Shown here piece after piece: positions 36,782 through 44,873 of a DNA stretch of 64,000 bases. The position numbers were made by a program, and so were the translations under genes. Below the pieces are notes generated by a model that ran no database searches, was not told the origin of the DNA, and was given only the letters and a program-made list of their open reading frames with translations. The stretch covers positions 27,174 to 91,173 of the forward strand of contig NZ_JAUOQM010000018.1 of NCBI RefSeq assembly GCF_030547685.1, in the 5' to 3' direction. The DNA is from Gilvimarinus sp. 2_MG-2023. Lineage in GTDB: Bacteria; Pseudomonadota; Gammaproteobacteria; Pseudomonadales; Cellvibrionaceae. Positions within the stretch are counted from its first letter, which is position 1. Each line of letters starts with the position of its first letter.

Positions 36782-37558
36782 ATGAGGTTTGCCTCGCTCG
36801 GCAGCGGCAGTCAAGGTAATGGCACCGTCATTGAATGGAGTCATGGCGCGCTATTATTAGACTGCGGTTTTAGCATGAAAGAAGCCGAGATCCGACTGGC
36901 AAAACTTGGCTGTCACCCCAGTGACTTAACCGCTCTGGTGGTCACTCACGAACACAGTGATCATATTAAAGGAGTGGCCGCTTTGGCGCGGCGCTATAAA
37001 ACCCCCGTTTACATGACTCCCGGCACTTATCACAGCCGCGATCTTGGCTCTATTCCCCATTTGCATCTTATTGAAGCCTATCGGGAATTCACTCTAGCAG
37101 GACTTAAAATTGAGCCTGTTCCTGTGCCGCACGATGCGCGTGAGCCTGCCCAATTTATATTTCATGCCAACGATATTTGCCTAGGGGTACTGACCGATTT
37201 GGGAAGCATCTCGCCACATGTCGAGGAGCGTTATCGCAATTGCGATGCTCTACTGCTTGAGGCCAATCACGATCCGGTTATGTTGGCGAGTGGCCCTTAT
37301 CCACCCTCGTTGAAACGTCGGGTAGGAGGCGCTTGGGGGCACCTGAGCAATCAACAAACGGCGGGGTTTTTACAGCGCGTCAATACGGAAAAACTGCAGG
37401 CGCTGGTGATCGCTCATATCAGCCAAAAAAACAACTCTTTGGCCGCTGCACAAGCGGCTTTAAGTCCAGTGACGGAAAACGTTAAACAGGTGTGCTATGC
37501 CTGTCAGGATGAAGGTTTCAGCTGGATAGAGCTGACCTCTGGGCATGCGCTGCAGTAG
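36782..37558 (+). CDS. MBL-fold metallohydrolase (YycJ/WalJ-like)
   Basis: A 258-residue metallo-beta-lactamase fold protein. The start FASLGSGSQGNGTVIEW and the metal motif THEHSDH (His56, His58, Asp60, His61) place it in the YycJ-like group, in which some members are DNA 5' exonucleases. Further ligands lie in the LTDLGSIS region and the final IAHIS. It is third in the dapA-bamC run. A biochemical role in this organism is not shown. Confidence 0.9.
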   Translation: MRFASLGSGSQGNGTVIEWSHGALLLDCGFSMKEAEIRLAKLGCHPSDLTALVVTHEHSDHIKGVAALARRYKTPVYMTPGTYHSRDLGSIPHLHLIEAYREFTLAGLKIEPVPVPHDAREPAQFIFHANDICLGVLTDLGSISPHVEERYRNCDALLLEANHDPVMLASGPYPPSLKRRVGGAWGHLSNQQTAGFLQRVNTEKLQALVIAHISQKNNSLAAAQAALSPVTENVKQVCYACQDEGFSWIELTSGHALQ

Positions 37559-37619
37559 CGGCGTGAATTCTGCTATATTTAGATTAAGCCATTATCGCAA
37601 TCGAGGAGATATCGTCGCC

Positions 37620-37883
37620 ATGGAGCGTCGTCAACACGAGCGAACTACCCGCAGCATTCGGGTTGAAATGACTCACCCCAGCATTGGTACTATTGTCGGG
37701 TTTACCACTGACATTTCCGATGGTGGAGCCCAAGTGATGATTGAAAATCAACCCAACCCGCCTTTGGGGACGGAGGTTCAGGTTTTGTTTCGTAAGGTAG
37801 TGGGGCCGATTAATGCTGAGCCTGTGAAAATGCGGGTAGTGCGTCAGCATCGCAATACTATAGGCTTAGCCTTTGCTGGCTAG
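37620..37883 (+). CDS. PilZ-domain protein (probable c-di-GMP receptor)
   Basis: An 87-residue single-domain protein. The ATG at 37620 follows GAGGAG at some distance and fits the domain start; an upstream TTG would overlap the MBL gene. c-di-GMP binding motifs are RQHER (Arg4, Arg8) and DISDGG (Asp31, Ser33, Gly36). With no output domain it should act by binding partners. It ends the dapA-side run and is convergent with the LRR lipoprotein gene. Confidence 0.88.
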   Translation: MERRQHERTTRSIRVEMTHPSIGTIVGFTTDISDGGAQVMIENQPNPPLGTEVQVLFRKVVGPINAEPVKMRVVRQHRNTIGLAFAG

Positions 37884-37893
37884 CCGATAGCGA

Positions 37894-38421
37894 CTACATA
37901 CAATGTTCGGGCTGTTCAAGATGGCCATTATTTTCATACACAGTTTCCGATACTTTGCGTAAGGTATCGCACGATAGTTTTTGATTGCCGGTTAATCTCA
38001 AGTCGCTCAACCGTAATAAATTTATTAGTGGCTTGGTATCAATGATTTTATTGTGGTTTATATCCAGTGTTGTCAGCTTGCCTAGTAGCCCAATGGGGCC
38101 TAAGTCTTCTATAGTATTGTTCGATAAATCCAATTCCTTTAAGGCGTAAAATTGCTCTATCCCCACCACTGACTCAATACCCGCATAACTGCAGCGCAGA
38201 CGAGTGAGTTGGCTGCTTGTGTGAATTTTTTCATCCTCAATGGTCTGTCGAATGCACGACTGTAAGCTTGGGTCGGCCGCTTTAATGTCTGCCAGCAATG
38301 GTTTAGGGCTATAAAGGACATTGTCATTGACCGACATTTCGTAGCCACTGCAAGCTGTTAAGAAAAAAAGAGTTGAGGAACAAATACAGCAAAGGATGCG
38401 TGACATAGTTGATGAGCTCAA
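37894..38421 (-). CDS. Leucine-rich-repeat lipoprotein
   Basis: A 175-residue protein. Signal peptide with lipobox FLTAC (Cys24 from the first ATG; an internal ATG five codons later is also possible). Residues about 95-150 hold three LRR units: ALKELDLSNNTIEDLG, KLTTLDINHNKIIDTK and RLSDLRLTGNQKL. They match the 22-residue bacterial LRR type. The rest is a short Cys-containing cap on each side. LRR lipoproteins of this size usually bind another protein at the envelope; the partner is unknown. It stands between plus-strand genes. Confidence 0.8.
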   Translation of the reverse strand: MSSSTMSRILCCICSSTLFFLTACSGYEMSVNDNVLYSPKPLLADIKAADPSLQSCIRQTIEDEKIHTSSQLTRLRCSYAGIESVVGIEQFYALKELDLSNNTIEDLGPIGLLGKLTTLDINHNKIIDTKPLINLLRLSDLRLTGNQKLSCDTLRKVSETVYENNGHLEQPEHCM

Positions 38422-38598
38422 AAATATTCAGTTTCGGTTAAGTGGTCTGCGTGTATTGTGACAGTATATGGCCCGAGGCACTACGCTAGGGTAAAACTTT
38501 TATGCTTGTGAGGCGTTGTTAACTGCGACTCGATAAAGTTGTACTCTGCGTAGTATTATTGGCCCCAATTTAATCGTAAGTTTTAGGTAGGAAATTTT

Positions 38599-39249
38599 AT
38601 GAAACGTTTGATCGCCTATACCACCTTGTTCGCCCTTACAGCATGTACGACCACTGATCCCTATACCGGTGAGAAAAAAACCTCTAGCGCTACCACCGGC
38701 GCTGTTGTAGGCGCCATTGCCGGCGCAGCGGTAGGCATGGCATCGGCCAGTAAAAATGATCGTGAAAAAGGCGTGGTAACAGGCGCTCTGGCAGGCGGTG
38801 CCATCGGCGGTGGTATTGGCCTCTACCAAGATCGTCAAGAGGCGGCGCTAAAACAACAGCTCGAAGGCAGTGGAGTGCAAGTACAGCGCGAAGGCGACAC
38901 TATTTCTCTGATTATGCCTGGCAACATTACCTTTGCTACTGACCAATATACGATTCGGAGTGAATTTCACAGTGTACTGAGCTCCGTGGCAACCGTATTA
39001 AGCGAGTATCAAAAAACCAATGTGAAAATCACCGGTCACACGGATTCTACCGGTTCAAGCCAGTACAATCAGTTGCTCAGCGAAAGACGAGCGCAAAGTG
39101 TTAAAGAGTACTTGGCGCAACAAGGGGTAAGTTACTCTCGATTGCGCTCTGAGGGCTATGCTTCACGCTATCCGATAGCCAGTAATGCCTCCTCTAGCGG
39201 CCGGGCACAAAACCGTCGAGTGGAAATTGATTTGATTCCACAATCGTAA
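38599..39249 (+). CDS. OmpA-family lipoprotein (YiaD-like)
   Basis: A 216-residue outer-membrane lipoprotein: lipobox ALTAC, Cys16. A Gly/Ala-rich glycine-zipper region (ATTGAVVGAIAGAAVGMASA and VVTGALAGGAIGGG) spans residues 31-75. The C-terminal OmpA domain binds peptidoglycan (NVKITGHTDSTGS, LLSERRAQSVKEYL, NRRVEI). Such proteins tether the outer membrane to the wall. It precedes rsmJ by 43 bp. Confidence 0.92.
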   Translation: MKRLIAYTTLFALTACTTTDPYTGEKKTSSATTGAVVGAIAGAAVGMASASKNDREKGVVTGALAGGAIGGGIGLYQDRQEAALKQQLEGSGVQVQREGDTISLIMPGNITFATDQYTIRSEFHSVLSSVATVLSEYQKTNVKITGHTDSTGSSQYNQLLSERRAQSVKEYLAQQGVSYSRLRSEGYASRYPIASNASSSGRAQNRRVEIDLIPQS

Positions 39250-39292
39250 TTAACCACTTCGGTTTGATAATATAAGGGTAGAGGAGCCCCTT

Positions 39293-40120
39293 ATGTCTTA
39301 CCCTATTATCGTTTGTAATCACAAAATGCAGTACCCACAGGCAGCTCGTATGTCTGAGTTGCTGGGGGTTGAGCTATTGAGCTATATTCAACCCAGCGAC
39401 CTAACCCATGTCGATTTTGCCTTAGTGTACGATCATACGGGTGTGGCCTTGGCTTATACGGGGCGCAAAGCTCCCGGGCCTATTCGGTGCGACTTTGCCA
39501 GTGGGGCGGTTAATCACCGGCGTCAGTTCGGCGGCGGTAAGGGGCAAATGATCGCCAAAGCGTGTGGTATCAGCGCCCACGTGATGCCCCGTGTGCTCGA
39601 TGCTACCGCAGGGCTGGGGCGCGATGCTTTTGTGTTGGCCACCTTGGGGTGTGATGTGCAACTGCTAGAGCGCAACCCGGTTGTGCACGCTCTGCTACAA
39701 GACGGGCTGTCCCGAGCTGAAATCAGTGCAGACGCGACCCTAGCGGCTATTATTGGTCGTATGCAGCTGCTTGAGGCCGATGCGCGTTTGTTTATGACGC
39801 GAGCTAGCAAAGCCGATGTGGTTTATTTGGACCCTATGTTCCCAGAAAGACAGAAAGCGGCGCAGGTAAAAAAAGAGATGCAGGCCTTTCACACCCTGGT
39901 GGGAGGAGATCAGGACGCCGACGAGCTATTGCAGCAAGCGTTGGGGTTGGCTCGTTACCGGGTTGTGGTGAAGCGCCCACGCAAGGCGCCCAATCTTGCG
40001 GATACACCACCCAGTTATACCTTAGAAGGAAAAACCAGTCGCTTTGATATTTATGCGTTGTGTAAGCTGCCGGGCGCGCTCAACGATGGGAGTCATGCCA
40101 AAAATGATACAGTCGACTGA
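39293..40120 (+). CDS. rsmJ: 16S rRNA (guanine1516-N2)-methyltransferase
   Basis: A 275-residue SAM methyltransferase. The SAM motif [18 protein letters not shown] and the catalytic-loop motif [14 protein letters not shown] identify RsmJ (YhiQ). [11 protein letters not shown] near the end is also conserved. GAGGAG precedes the ATG by 8 bp. Its last 41 bp overlap the convergent small membrane-protein gene. Confidence 0.95.
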   Translation: MSYPIIVCNHKMQYPQAARMSELLGVELLSYIQPSDLTHVDFALVYDHTGVALAYTGRKAPGPIRCDFASGAVNHRRQFGGGKGQMIAKACGISAHVMPRVLDATAGLGRDAFVLATLGCDVQLLERNPVVHALLQDGLSRAEISADATLAAIIGRMQLLEADARLFMTRASKADVVYLDPMFPERQKAAQVKKEMQAFHTLVGGDQDADELLQQALGLARYRVVVKRPRKAPNLADTPPSYTLEGKTSRFDIYALCKLPGALNDGSHAKNDTVD

Positions 40121-40346
40121 ACAGAATCCTTCCTTGTGCAAGCATAGCAACCACAAAGCCAATCGCGACCAGTGCTACTCCTACTAAAGTAACCAGCTCT
40201 TGTTGTAATGATGGCTCAAGGCTCTGCGAGGCAATATAAATCGTGACCATGCCACAAAAAAAAGTCATGGCACCCATTCGAAACTGCTTGTAACAGACAT
40301 CGAAGGGCGCTTGCATAAACTTTTTGAATCGGCTTTTCGCTTTCAT
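40080..40346 (-). CDS. Small two-span membrane protein
   Basis: An 88-residue protein from the ATG at 40346; a TTG six codons upstream is less likely. The basic start [20 protein letters not shown] is followed by two spans, [19 protein letters not shown] and [19 protein letters not shown]. No family recognised. Its 3' end overlaps the end of rsmJ on the other strand by 41 bp. Confidence 0.6.
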   Translation of the reverse strand: MKAKSRFKKFMQAPFDVCYKQFRMGAMTFFCGMVTIYIASQSLEPSLQQELVTLVGVALVAIGFVVAMLAQGRILFSRLYHFWHDSHR

Positions 40347-40595
40347 GGCATTAGTATAAAGCAAGCGTCGCCCTCGTCTAGAGTGCAGGTGGGGCCCAGT
40401 TTGTTATTTTGGTCCGTTTTGGTGCCTCTGCGTCGGATTAAGGCGTATAGTCGGTAGGAAGAATCTATGGGTCTACCCTAGTGGGGCGATAAAATGGCGC
40501 ATCGTCTTGGCGTGACTTATGCTTGTTGAGTTAAGCGCTTGCTGTATAGGTATAGGCGTCGCTGTTTTCATTCAGAGCAGAATCTGGGAGCTATT

Positions 40596-42044
40596 ATGCA
40601 AATTGATTGGCGTGAGTACGATGGTGGTGAGTTTTACGATGAATTAATCAGCTCGCCCGGTTATCCGCGAAAAGTGACCCGCAATTTGGCGAAGTATTTA
40701 TCGGGCTTGTCGAGTGAGGAAATTACGGCTCGTAGACATTCTGCAGAACTCGCTATCAAAACCATGGGTATATCTTTTACGATATATTCTGAGGCGGGTA
40801 ACATCGATCGCGCCTGGCCTTTCGATATTATACCTCGGGTGATTTCACACAAAGAATGGCTCAAAACAGAGCGTGGCTTGATTCAGCGCCTAGCGGCCCT
40901 CAATTGTTTTATTGATGATATTTACAACGAGCAGAACATCATCAAAGACAAGATAATGCCGGCCGAGTTAATCACTGATTCTGTCAACTTTCGCCCCGAA
41001 TGTGTAGGAATGAAACCACCTTTAGGGGTGTGGGCACACATTTGCGGCAGCGACTTGATACGAGATAAAGACGGCAGTTTTTACGTCTTGGAGGATAACT
41101 TGCGAGTGCCATCGGGCGTGTCTTACATGATGGAAAATCGTCGGGTGACAAAGCGAATTTTCCCTGAGCTATTTGAAAATCACAATATTTTACCTGTCAC
41201 CGAGTATCCCAACCAATTATTCGATACCTTAGCGGCTATTTCGCCTCGCCCATTAGAGTTTCCCGAAGTTGTTGTCTTGACACCGGGCATATACAACTCG
41301 GCGTATTTTGAACACTCCTATTTGGCTCAGCAAATGGGGGTCGAGCTGGTCGAGGGCAGCGACCTGGTGGTGGAGGATGATTACGTTTTTATGCGGACCA
41401 TCAATGGCCTGGCGCGAGTGGATGTTATTTACCGCCGTATTGATGATCTGTTTCTCGACCCTGAAGTGTTTAATGCTGACTCTGTGCTGGGTGTGCCTGG
41501 TCTAATGCGCGCGTGGCAAAAAGGTAACGTGGCTATTGCCAATGCTCCTGGGGCTGGTGTTGCGGATGATAAGGTTATCTATACATTTGTACCAGATATG
41601 ATCAAATACTATCTTGGCGAGGAGCCCATACTGCCCAATGTGCCAAGTTACTTGTGTATTGATGAAGAGCAGCGCGAATATGTACTGGCAAACCTCGATA
41701 AGCTCGTTGTTAAACCGGCTAATGAATCGGGGGGGTATGGCATGCTCATTGGACCGCAGGCCAGTCAGAAAGAGCGCGATGAATTTGCTGCATTGATTAA
41801 AGCATCGCCACGCAATTATATGGCGCAGCCATTAATTGCCTTGTCGACCAATCCAATATTAGAAAGTAAAAATGCCGAGCCTCGCCATGTAGATTTAAGA
41901 CCTTTTGTTTTGCAAGGTCGCACCAGTTGCGTTACCGCCGGCGGCCTCACTCGAGTGGCAATGAAAAAAGGCTCCTATGTCGTGAATTCCAGCCAAGGTG
42001 GCGGTAGCCAAGATACCTGGATAGTTTCTGAGGAGGAAAAATAA
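40596..42044 (+). CDS. Circularly permuted ATP-grasp protein (COG2308 type)
   Basis: A 482-residue protein; ATG at 40596 preceded by GGGAGC. It shows the features of the circularly permuted ATP-grasp group: a RVDVIYRRIDDLFLDPEVF motif near residue 290, ANAPGAGVADDKVIYTFVPDM and LVVKPANESGGYGML toward the end (nucleotide-binding lysine and Gly loop). ATP-grasp enzymes of this group are predicted peptide- or amide-forming ligases. The alpha-E gene starts inside its stop codon (TAATG), a sign of strict co-translation. Genes for this pair are usually found with a transglutaminase-like or proteasome-like peptidase. The acceptor and amine substrates are unknown. Confidence 0.93.
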   Translation: MQIDWREYDGGEFYDELISSPGYPRKVTRNLAKYLSGLSSEEITARRHSAELAIKTMGISFTIYSEAGNIDRAWPFDIIPRVISHKEWLKTERGLIQRLAALNCFIDDIYNEQNIIKDKIMPAELITDSVNFRPECVGMKPPLGVWAHICGSDLIRDKDGSFYVLEDNLRVPSGVSYMMENRRVTKRIFPELFENHNILPVTEYPNQLFDTLAAISPRPLEFPEVVVLTPGIYNSAYFEHSYLAQQMGVELVEGSDLVVEDDYVFMRTINGLARVDVIYRRIDDLFLDPEVFNADSVLGVPGLMRAWQKGNVAIANAPGAGVADDKVIYTFVPDMIKYYLGEEPILPNVPSYLCIDEEQREYVLANLDKLVVKPANESGGYGMLIGPQASQKERDEFAALIKASPRNYMAQPLIALSTNPILESKNAEPRHVDLRPFVLQGRTSCVTAGGLTRVAMKKGSYVVNSSQGGGSQDTWIVSEEEK

Positions 42045-42997
42045 TGCTGTCACGAGTAGCGGAGCGTGTTTATTGGATGGGGCGCTATATGGAGCGCTGT
42101 GAAAATGTTGCCCGTTTGGTGGATGTAAATACTAAGCTACTGCTGGATTTGCCACGCGGTGTCAGCGTCGGCTGGGGGACGCTGATCGATATCAGTGGCG
42201 GCAGTGATTTTTACCGACGTGATTTGGATAGTGCCGATGAACGTGCGGTTATGCGCTTTTTATTAGCCGATCAGAATAACCCCAGTTCACTTATAAGCTC
42301 CATTACCTGTGCGCGGGAAAATGCTCGAATCACTCGAGAAATTATGCCTTCAGAGGTGTATACGCTTGTTAATGATTTGTACCTATACCTGAAAGAAAGA
42401 CTCCCTAAGGGCATTGCTCGAGGTGAAAGGCAGGCCCTTCTTGAAGAGGTGATTGTAAAAGTTCAGCAGTTTTCCGGTATGTTAGCGGGCTGCATGAGTC
42501 ATAACGATGCGTATGGTTTTTTGCGCTTGGGCTGTAATCTTGAGCGTGCAGATATGACGTCGCGTATTGTCGATGTGGGCACCCGGCGTATTCTGACCAA
42601 GGCATTAACGGAAATAGAAGCCAATGAACCATTTGAAAATATTTTATGGATGAGTGTGTTGCGCTCGTTAAGCGGTTATCAGATGTATCGGCAACATGTT
42701 TTAGATCGAGTAAATGCCGAAGATGTAGTTATGTTTTTGCTCCAGGATCCGCTCTTTCCGCGTGCTGTTGAGCACTGCTTGAGTGAGCTGAGCGAATCGT
42801 TTTCTCGCCTGCCGAATAGCGATGACCCACAGAGAGTGCTGGTAAGCGTTAAGCGGCAATTGAAAACAGCCGATATCCCCCAACTATTAGAGTCCGGTTT
42901 AGAAGAACATATCGAGTCTATTCAAGCCAGTATTGGTGAGGTGCACTCGGCAATAGCCACTACCTGGTTTTTACCCCAGGCTCAGGTGGCCCCGTGA
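42044..42997 (+). CDS. Alpha-E domain protein (COG2307 type)
   Basis: A 317-residue, all-helical protein with the typical start MLSRVAERVYWMGRYMERCENVARL and the inner VYTLVNDLYLYLKE and SHNDAYGFLRLGCNLERADMTSR segments. Alpha-E proteins always accompany the permuted ATP-grasp ligase and are thought to support its reaction; a catalytic role is not proven. It overlaps the upstream stop by one base and the downstream GTG by four (GTGA), so the three genes are translationally coupled. Confidence 0.93.
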   Translation: MLSRVAERVYWMGRYMERCENVARLVDVNTKLLLDLPRGVSVGWGTLIDISGGSDFYRRDLDSADERAVMRFLLADQNNPSSLISSITCARENARITREIMPSEVYTLVNDLYLYLKERLPKGIARGERQALLEEVIVKVQQFSGMLAGCMSHNDAYGFLRLGCNLERADMTSRIVDVGTRRILTKALTEIEANEPFENILWMSVLRSLSGYQMYRQHVLDRVNAEDVVMFLLQDPLFPRAVEHCLSELSESFSRLPNSDDPQRVLVSVKRQLKTADIPQLLESGLEEHIESIQASIGEVHSAIATTWFLPQAQVAP

Positions 42998-44040
42998 GAG
43001 ATTTTCACTGTAAGTGTGGCAATCAGGTTTTCTTTTTCAACAACCAATGTTTGGTTTGTGGGCGTCGATTAGGGTTCGATTCGCACACATTGTCCATGCG
43101 AGCTTTTCCCGATGTTGAGGGCTGGCTTCACGATGATGGTCAAGACTATAACTATTGCCAGAATTATTACGATTATAATGCGTGCAACTGGCTGGTAAAA
43201 AAAGGTGCGGAGAACCGTTACTGTCTCTCATGCCAGCTCAATCGAACGGTGCCAGATTTGGTGTCGGTGGAAAACATCAGTCGTTGGGGCAAGTTAGAGG
43301 CGGCCAAGCGTCATGTCATATACTCGCTGTTAAATTTGGGGCTGCCTATACAGTCCGCCGCCAACCCGCAGGTACGTTTAGCATTTGAGTTTTTGGAAGA
43401 TGCCCGGACCAATCCGGCCTATGCGGAAAGTTTTGTCGCCACGGGCCACAGTAGTGGTTTAATCACTATTAACTTGGCCGAGGCCGATGATGCCTATCGC
43501 GAGAGTGTTAAAGAAGAGCTGGGTGAGCATTATCGAACGATTTTAGGCCACTTTCGTCATGAAATAGGCCATTATTATTATGAAATATTAGTGGCTAATA
43601 CTCCGTGGCGTGCGGGCTTTGAGGAACTCTTCGGCGACCCCACTGTTGATTATCAGCAGGCATTAAATAACCATTACCAAAACCCGCCACCTGACTTTTG
43701 GCAGGATTCGTATATTAGTGCCTACGCCGTATCTCATCCGCTGGAAGATTGGGCAGAAACATGGGCGCATTACCTACATATTTTCGATACCCTGGATACC
43801 GCCATACATTTTAAATTGGTTGAGCCACTGCAAAAAAATGGACGGGTAGATGCAGAAAAAGCCATCGATACATGGCTTGATTTTGCCGTAAAACTCAATG
43901 CATTGAATCGCAGTATGGGGCTGGCTGATGCCTATCCCTTTATGATCACACCTAAAATTGCCGACAAGCTAAAATTTATTCACCAGGTGATTGAGCATCA
44001 GACCATTGCAATGGGGGGAGACGGTCAAACGCCTCAATGA
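42994..44040 (+). CDS. Zinc-ribbon HExxH metallopeptidase-like protein (COG4307 type)
   Basis: A 348-residue protein beginning with GTG inside the alpha-E stop. Residues 5-23 are a rubredoxin-like zinc ribbon (CKCGNQ and CLVCGR) with a second Cys-rich segment (CQNYYDYNACNW, YCLSCQ) by residue 80. The peptidase motif HEIGH is at 189-193 (Arg-His-Glu-Ile-Gly-His), and a downstream LEDWAETWAHYLH provides a possible third ligand Glu as in gluzincins. In related loci the third gene is often a transglutaminase; here this putative protease takes its place. Its end overlaps the convergent Anbu gene by 65 bp. Confidence 0.88.
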   Translation: MRDFHCKCGNQVFFFNNQCLVCGRRLGFDSHTLSMRAFPDVEGWLHDDGQDYNYCQNYYDYNACNWLVKKGAENRYCLSCQLNRTVPDLVSVENISRWGKLEAAKRHVIYSLLNLGLPIQSAANPQVRLAFEFLEDARTNPAYAESFVATGHSSGLITINLAEADDAYRESVKEELGEHYRTILGHFRHEIGHYYYEILVANTPWRAGFEELFGDPTVDYQQALNNHYQNPPPDFWQDSYISAYAVSHPLEDWAETWAHYLHIFDTLDTAIHFKLVEPLQKNGRVDAEKAIDTWLDFAVKLNALNRSMGLADAYPFMITPKIADKLKFIHQVIEHQTIAMGGDGQTPQ

Positions 44041-44725
44041 GGTATTGATCCCATGCTTTTTTCAGGTCGCGCAAATAATCATCGTCATCGTCGTATCGAA
44101 AGCGGGTGGTTGCAAAACTGTCAGTTGGATAAACCGCCAGCTCAATAGGTGGGCCGACGGTGAGATTGCTGCGCATAGTTGAGTCCATCGATACTAGAGC
44201 GCAGCGTGAAGCGTTTTCCAAAGACGTGGTGCGGTTGAGAATACGATCGAGAATAGGCTTGCCGTATTTACTCTCACCGATTTGTAAGTAGGGTGTGTCT
44301 TTGGAGGTGGTAATATGATTACCTTGTGGGTAGACCATGGCCAAACGGGGTTTATCCGAACCGATTTGCCCACCGATGATAAAACTAGCTTCAAAGCTAG
44401 CACCGGCATTGGGTCCACCTACGCTTGAGTGTTTTTCTTGCTCTAGGCGGCTAATCTCACCTAAATAGCTCGCCGCTTCGCTGATGTCCGGGAGCGTTTT
44501 TAAGCTGGTGAGTGCCTCGTCGCGAATATCTCGTTTAACCTGTGAGACGACAGCCTGCGTGGTGGCCAAATTACCAGCCGATAGAATAATCAGTTCCCGT
44601 TCGTCTGCAATTTTGAAGTGGAACATTTTGCTGTAGGTGCTGACTTGATCCACTCCGGCATTGGTGCGGGAGTCAGAGCAGAATACCAGGCCAGCGTCCA
44701 TGGTAATAGCAACGCAATAGGTCAT
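43976..44725 (-). CDS. Anbu-type proteasome-like peptidase
   Basis: A 249-residue N-terminal nucleophile hydrolase of the Anbu (ancestral beta-subunit) family. After Met removal Thr is residue 1 (TYCVAITMDAGLVF), with Asp17 (CSDSRTNAG) and Lys32 (TYSKMF) at the places needed for proteasome-type catalysis. The SAGNLATTQAVVSQ segment matches the Gly-rich fold region. Anbu assembles into open helical rings in studied homologues and is encoded near ATP-grasp and alpha-E genes in many proteobacteria. Here it is on the opposite strand, tail to tail with the operon, and overlaps the metallopeptidase gene by 65 bp, so transcription of the two sides may interfere. Confidence 0.93.
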   Translation of the reverse strand: MTYCVAITMDAGLVFCSDSRTNAGVDQVSTYSKMFHFKIADERELIILSAGNLATTQAVVSQVKRDIRDEALTSLKTLPDISEAASYLGEISRLEQEKHSSVGGPNAGASFEASFIIGGQIGSDKPRLAMVYPQGNHITTSKDTPYLQIGESKYGKPILDRILNRTTSLENASRCALVSMDSTMRSNLTVGPPIELAVYPTDSFATTRFRYDDDDDYLRDLKKAWDQYLIEAFDRLPPLQWSDAQSPGE

Positions 44726-44873
44726 AAATTAGGCAGCCGAAACAGGATAAAAGGCCGGTTAGATTAAGTTTGAAAGTGGGCGCCGTCAAGCATCGTCTGC
44801 GATGATTTTAAAGCCAGGGGCGGCGTGTGCTGAAATGTTACAATATCCCAATATGTCGCATGCTAGAGGAATT

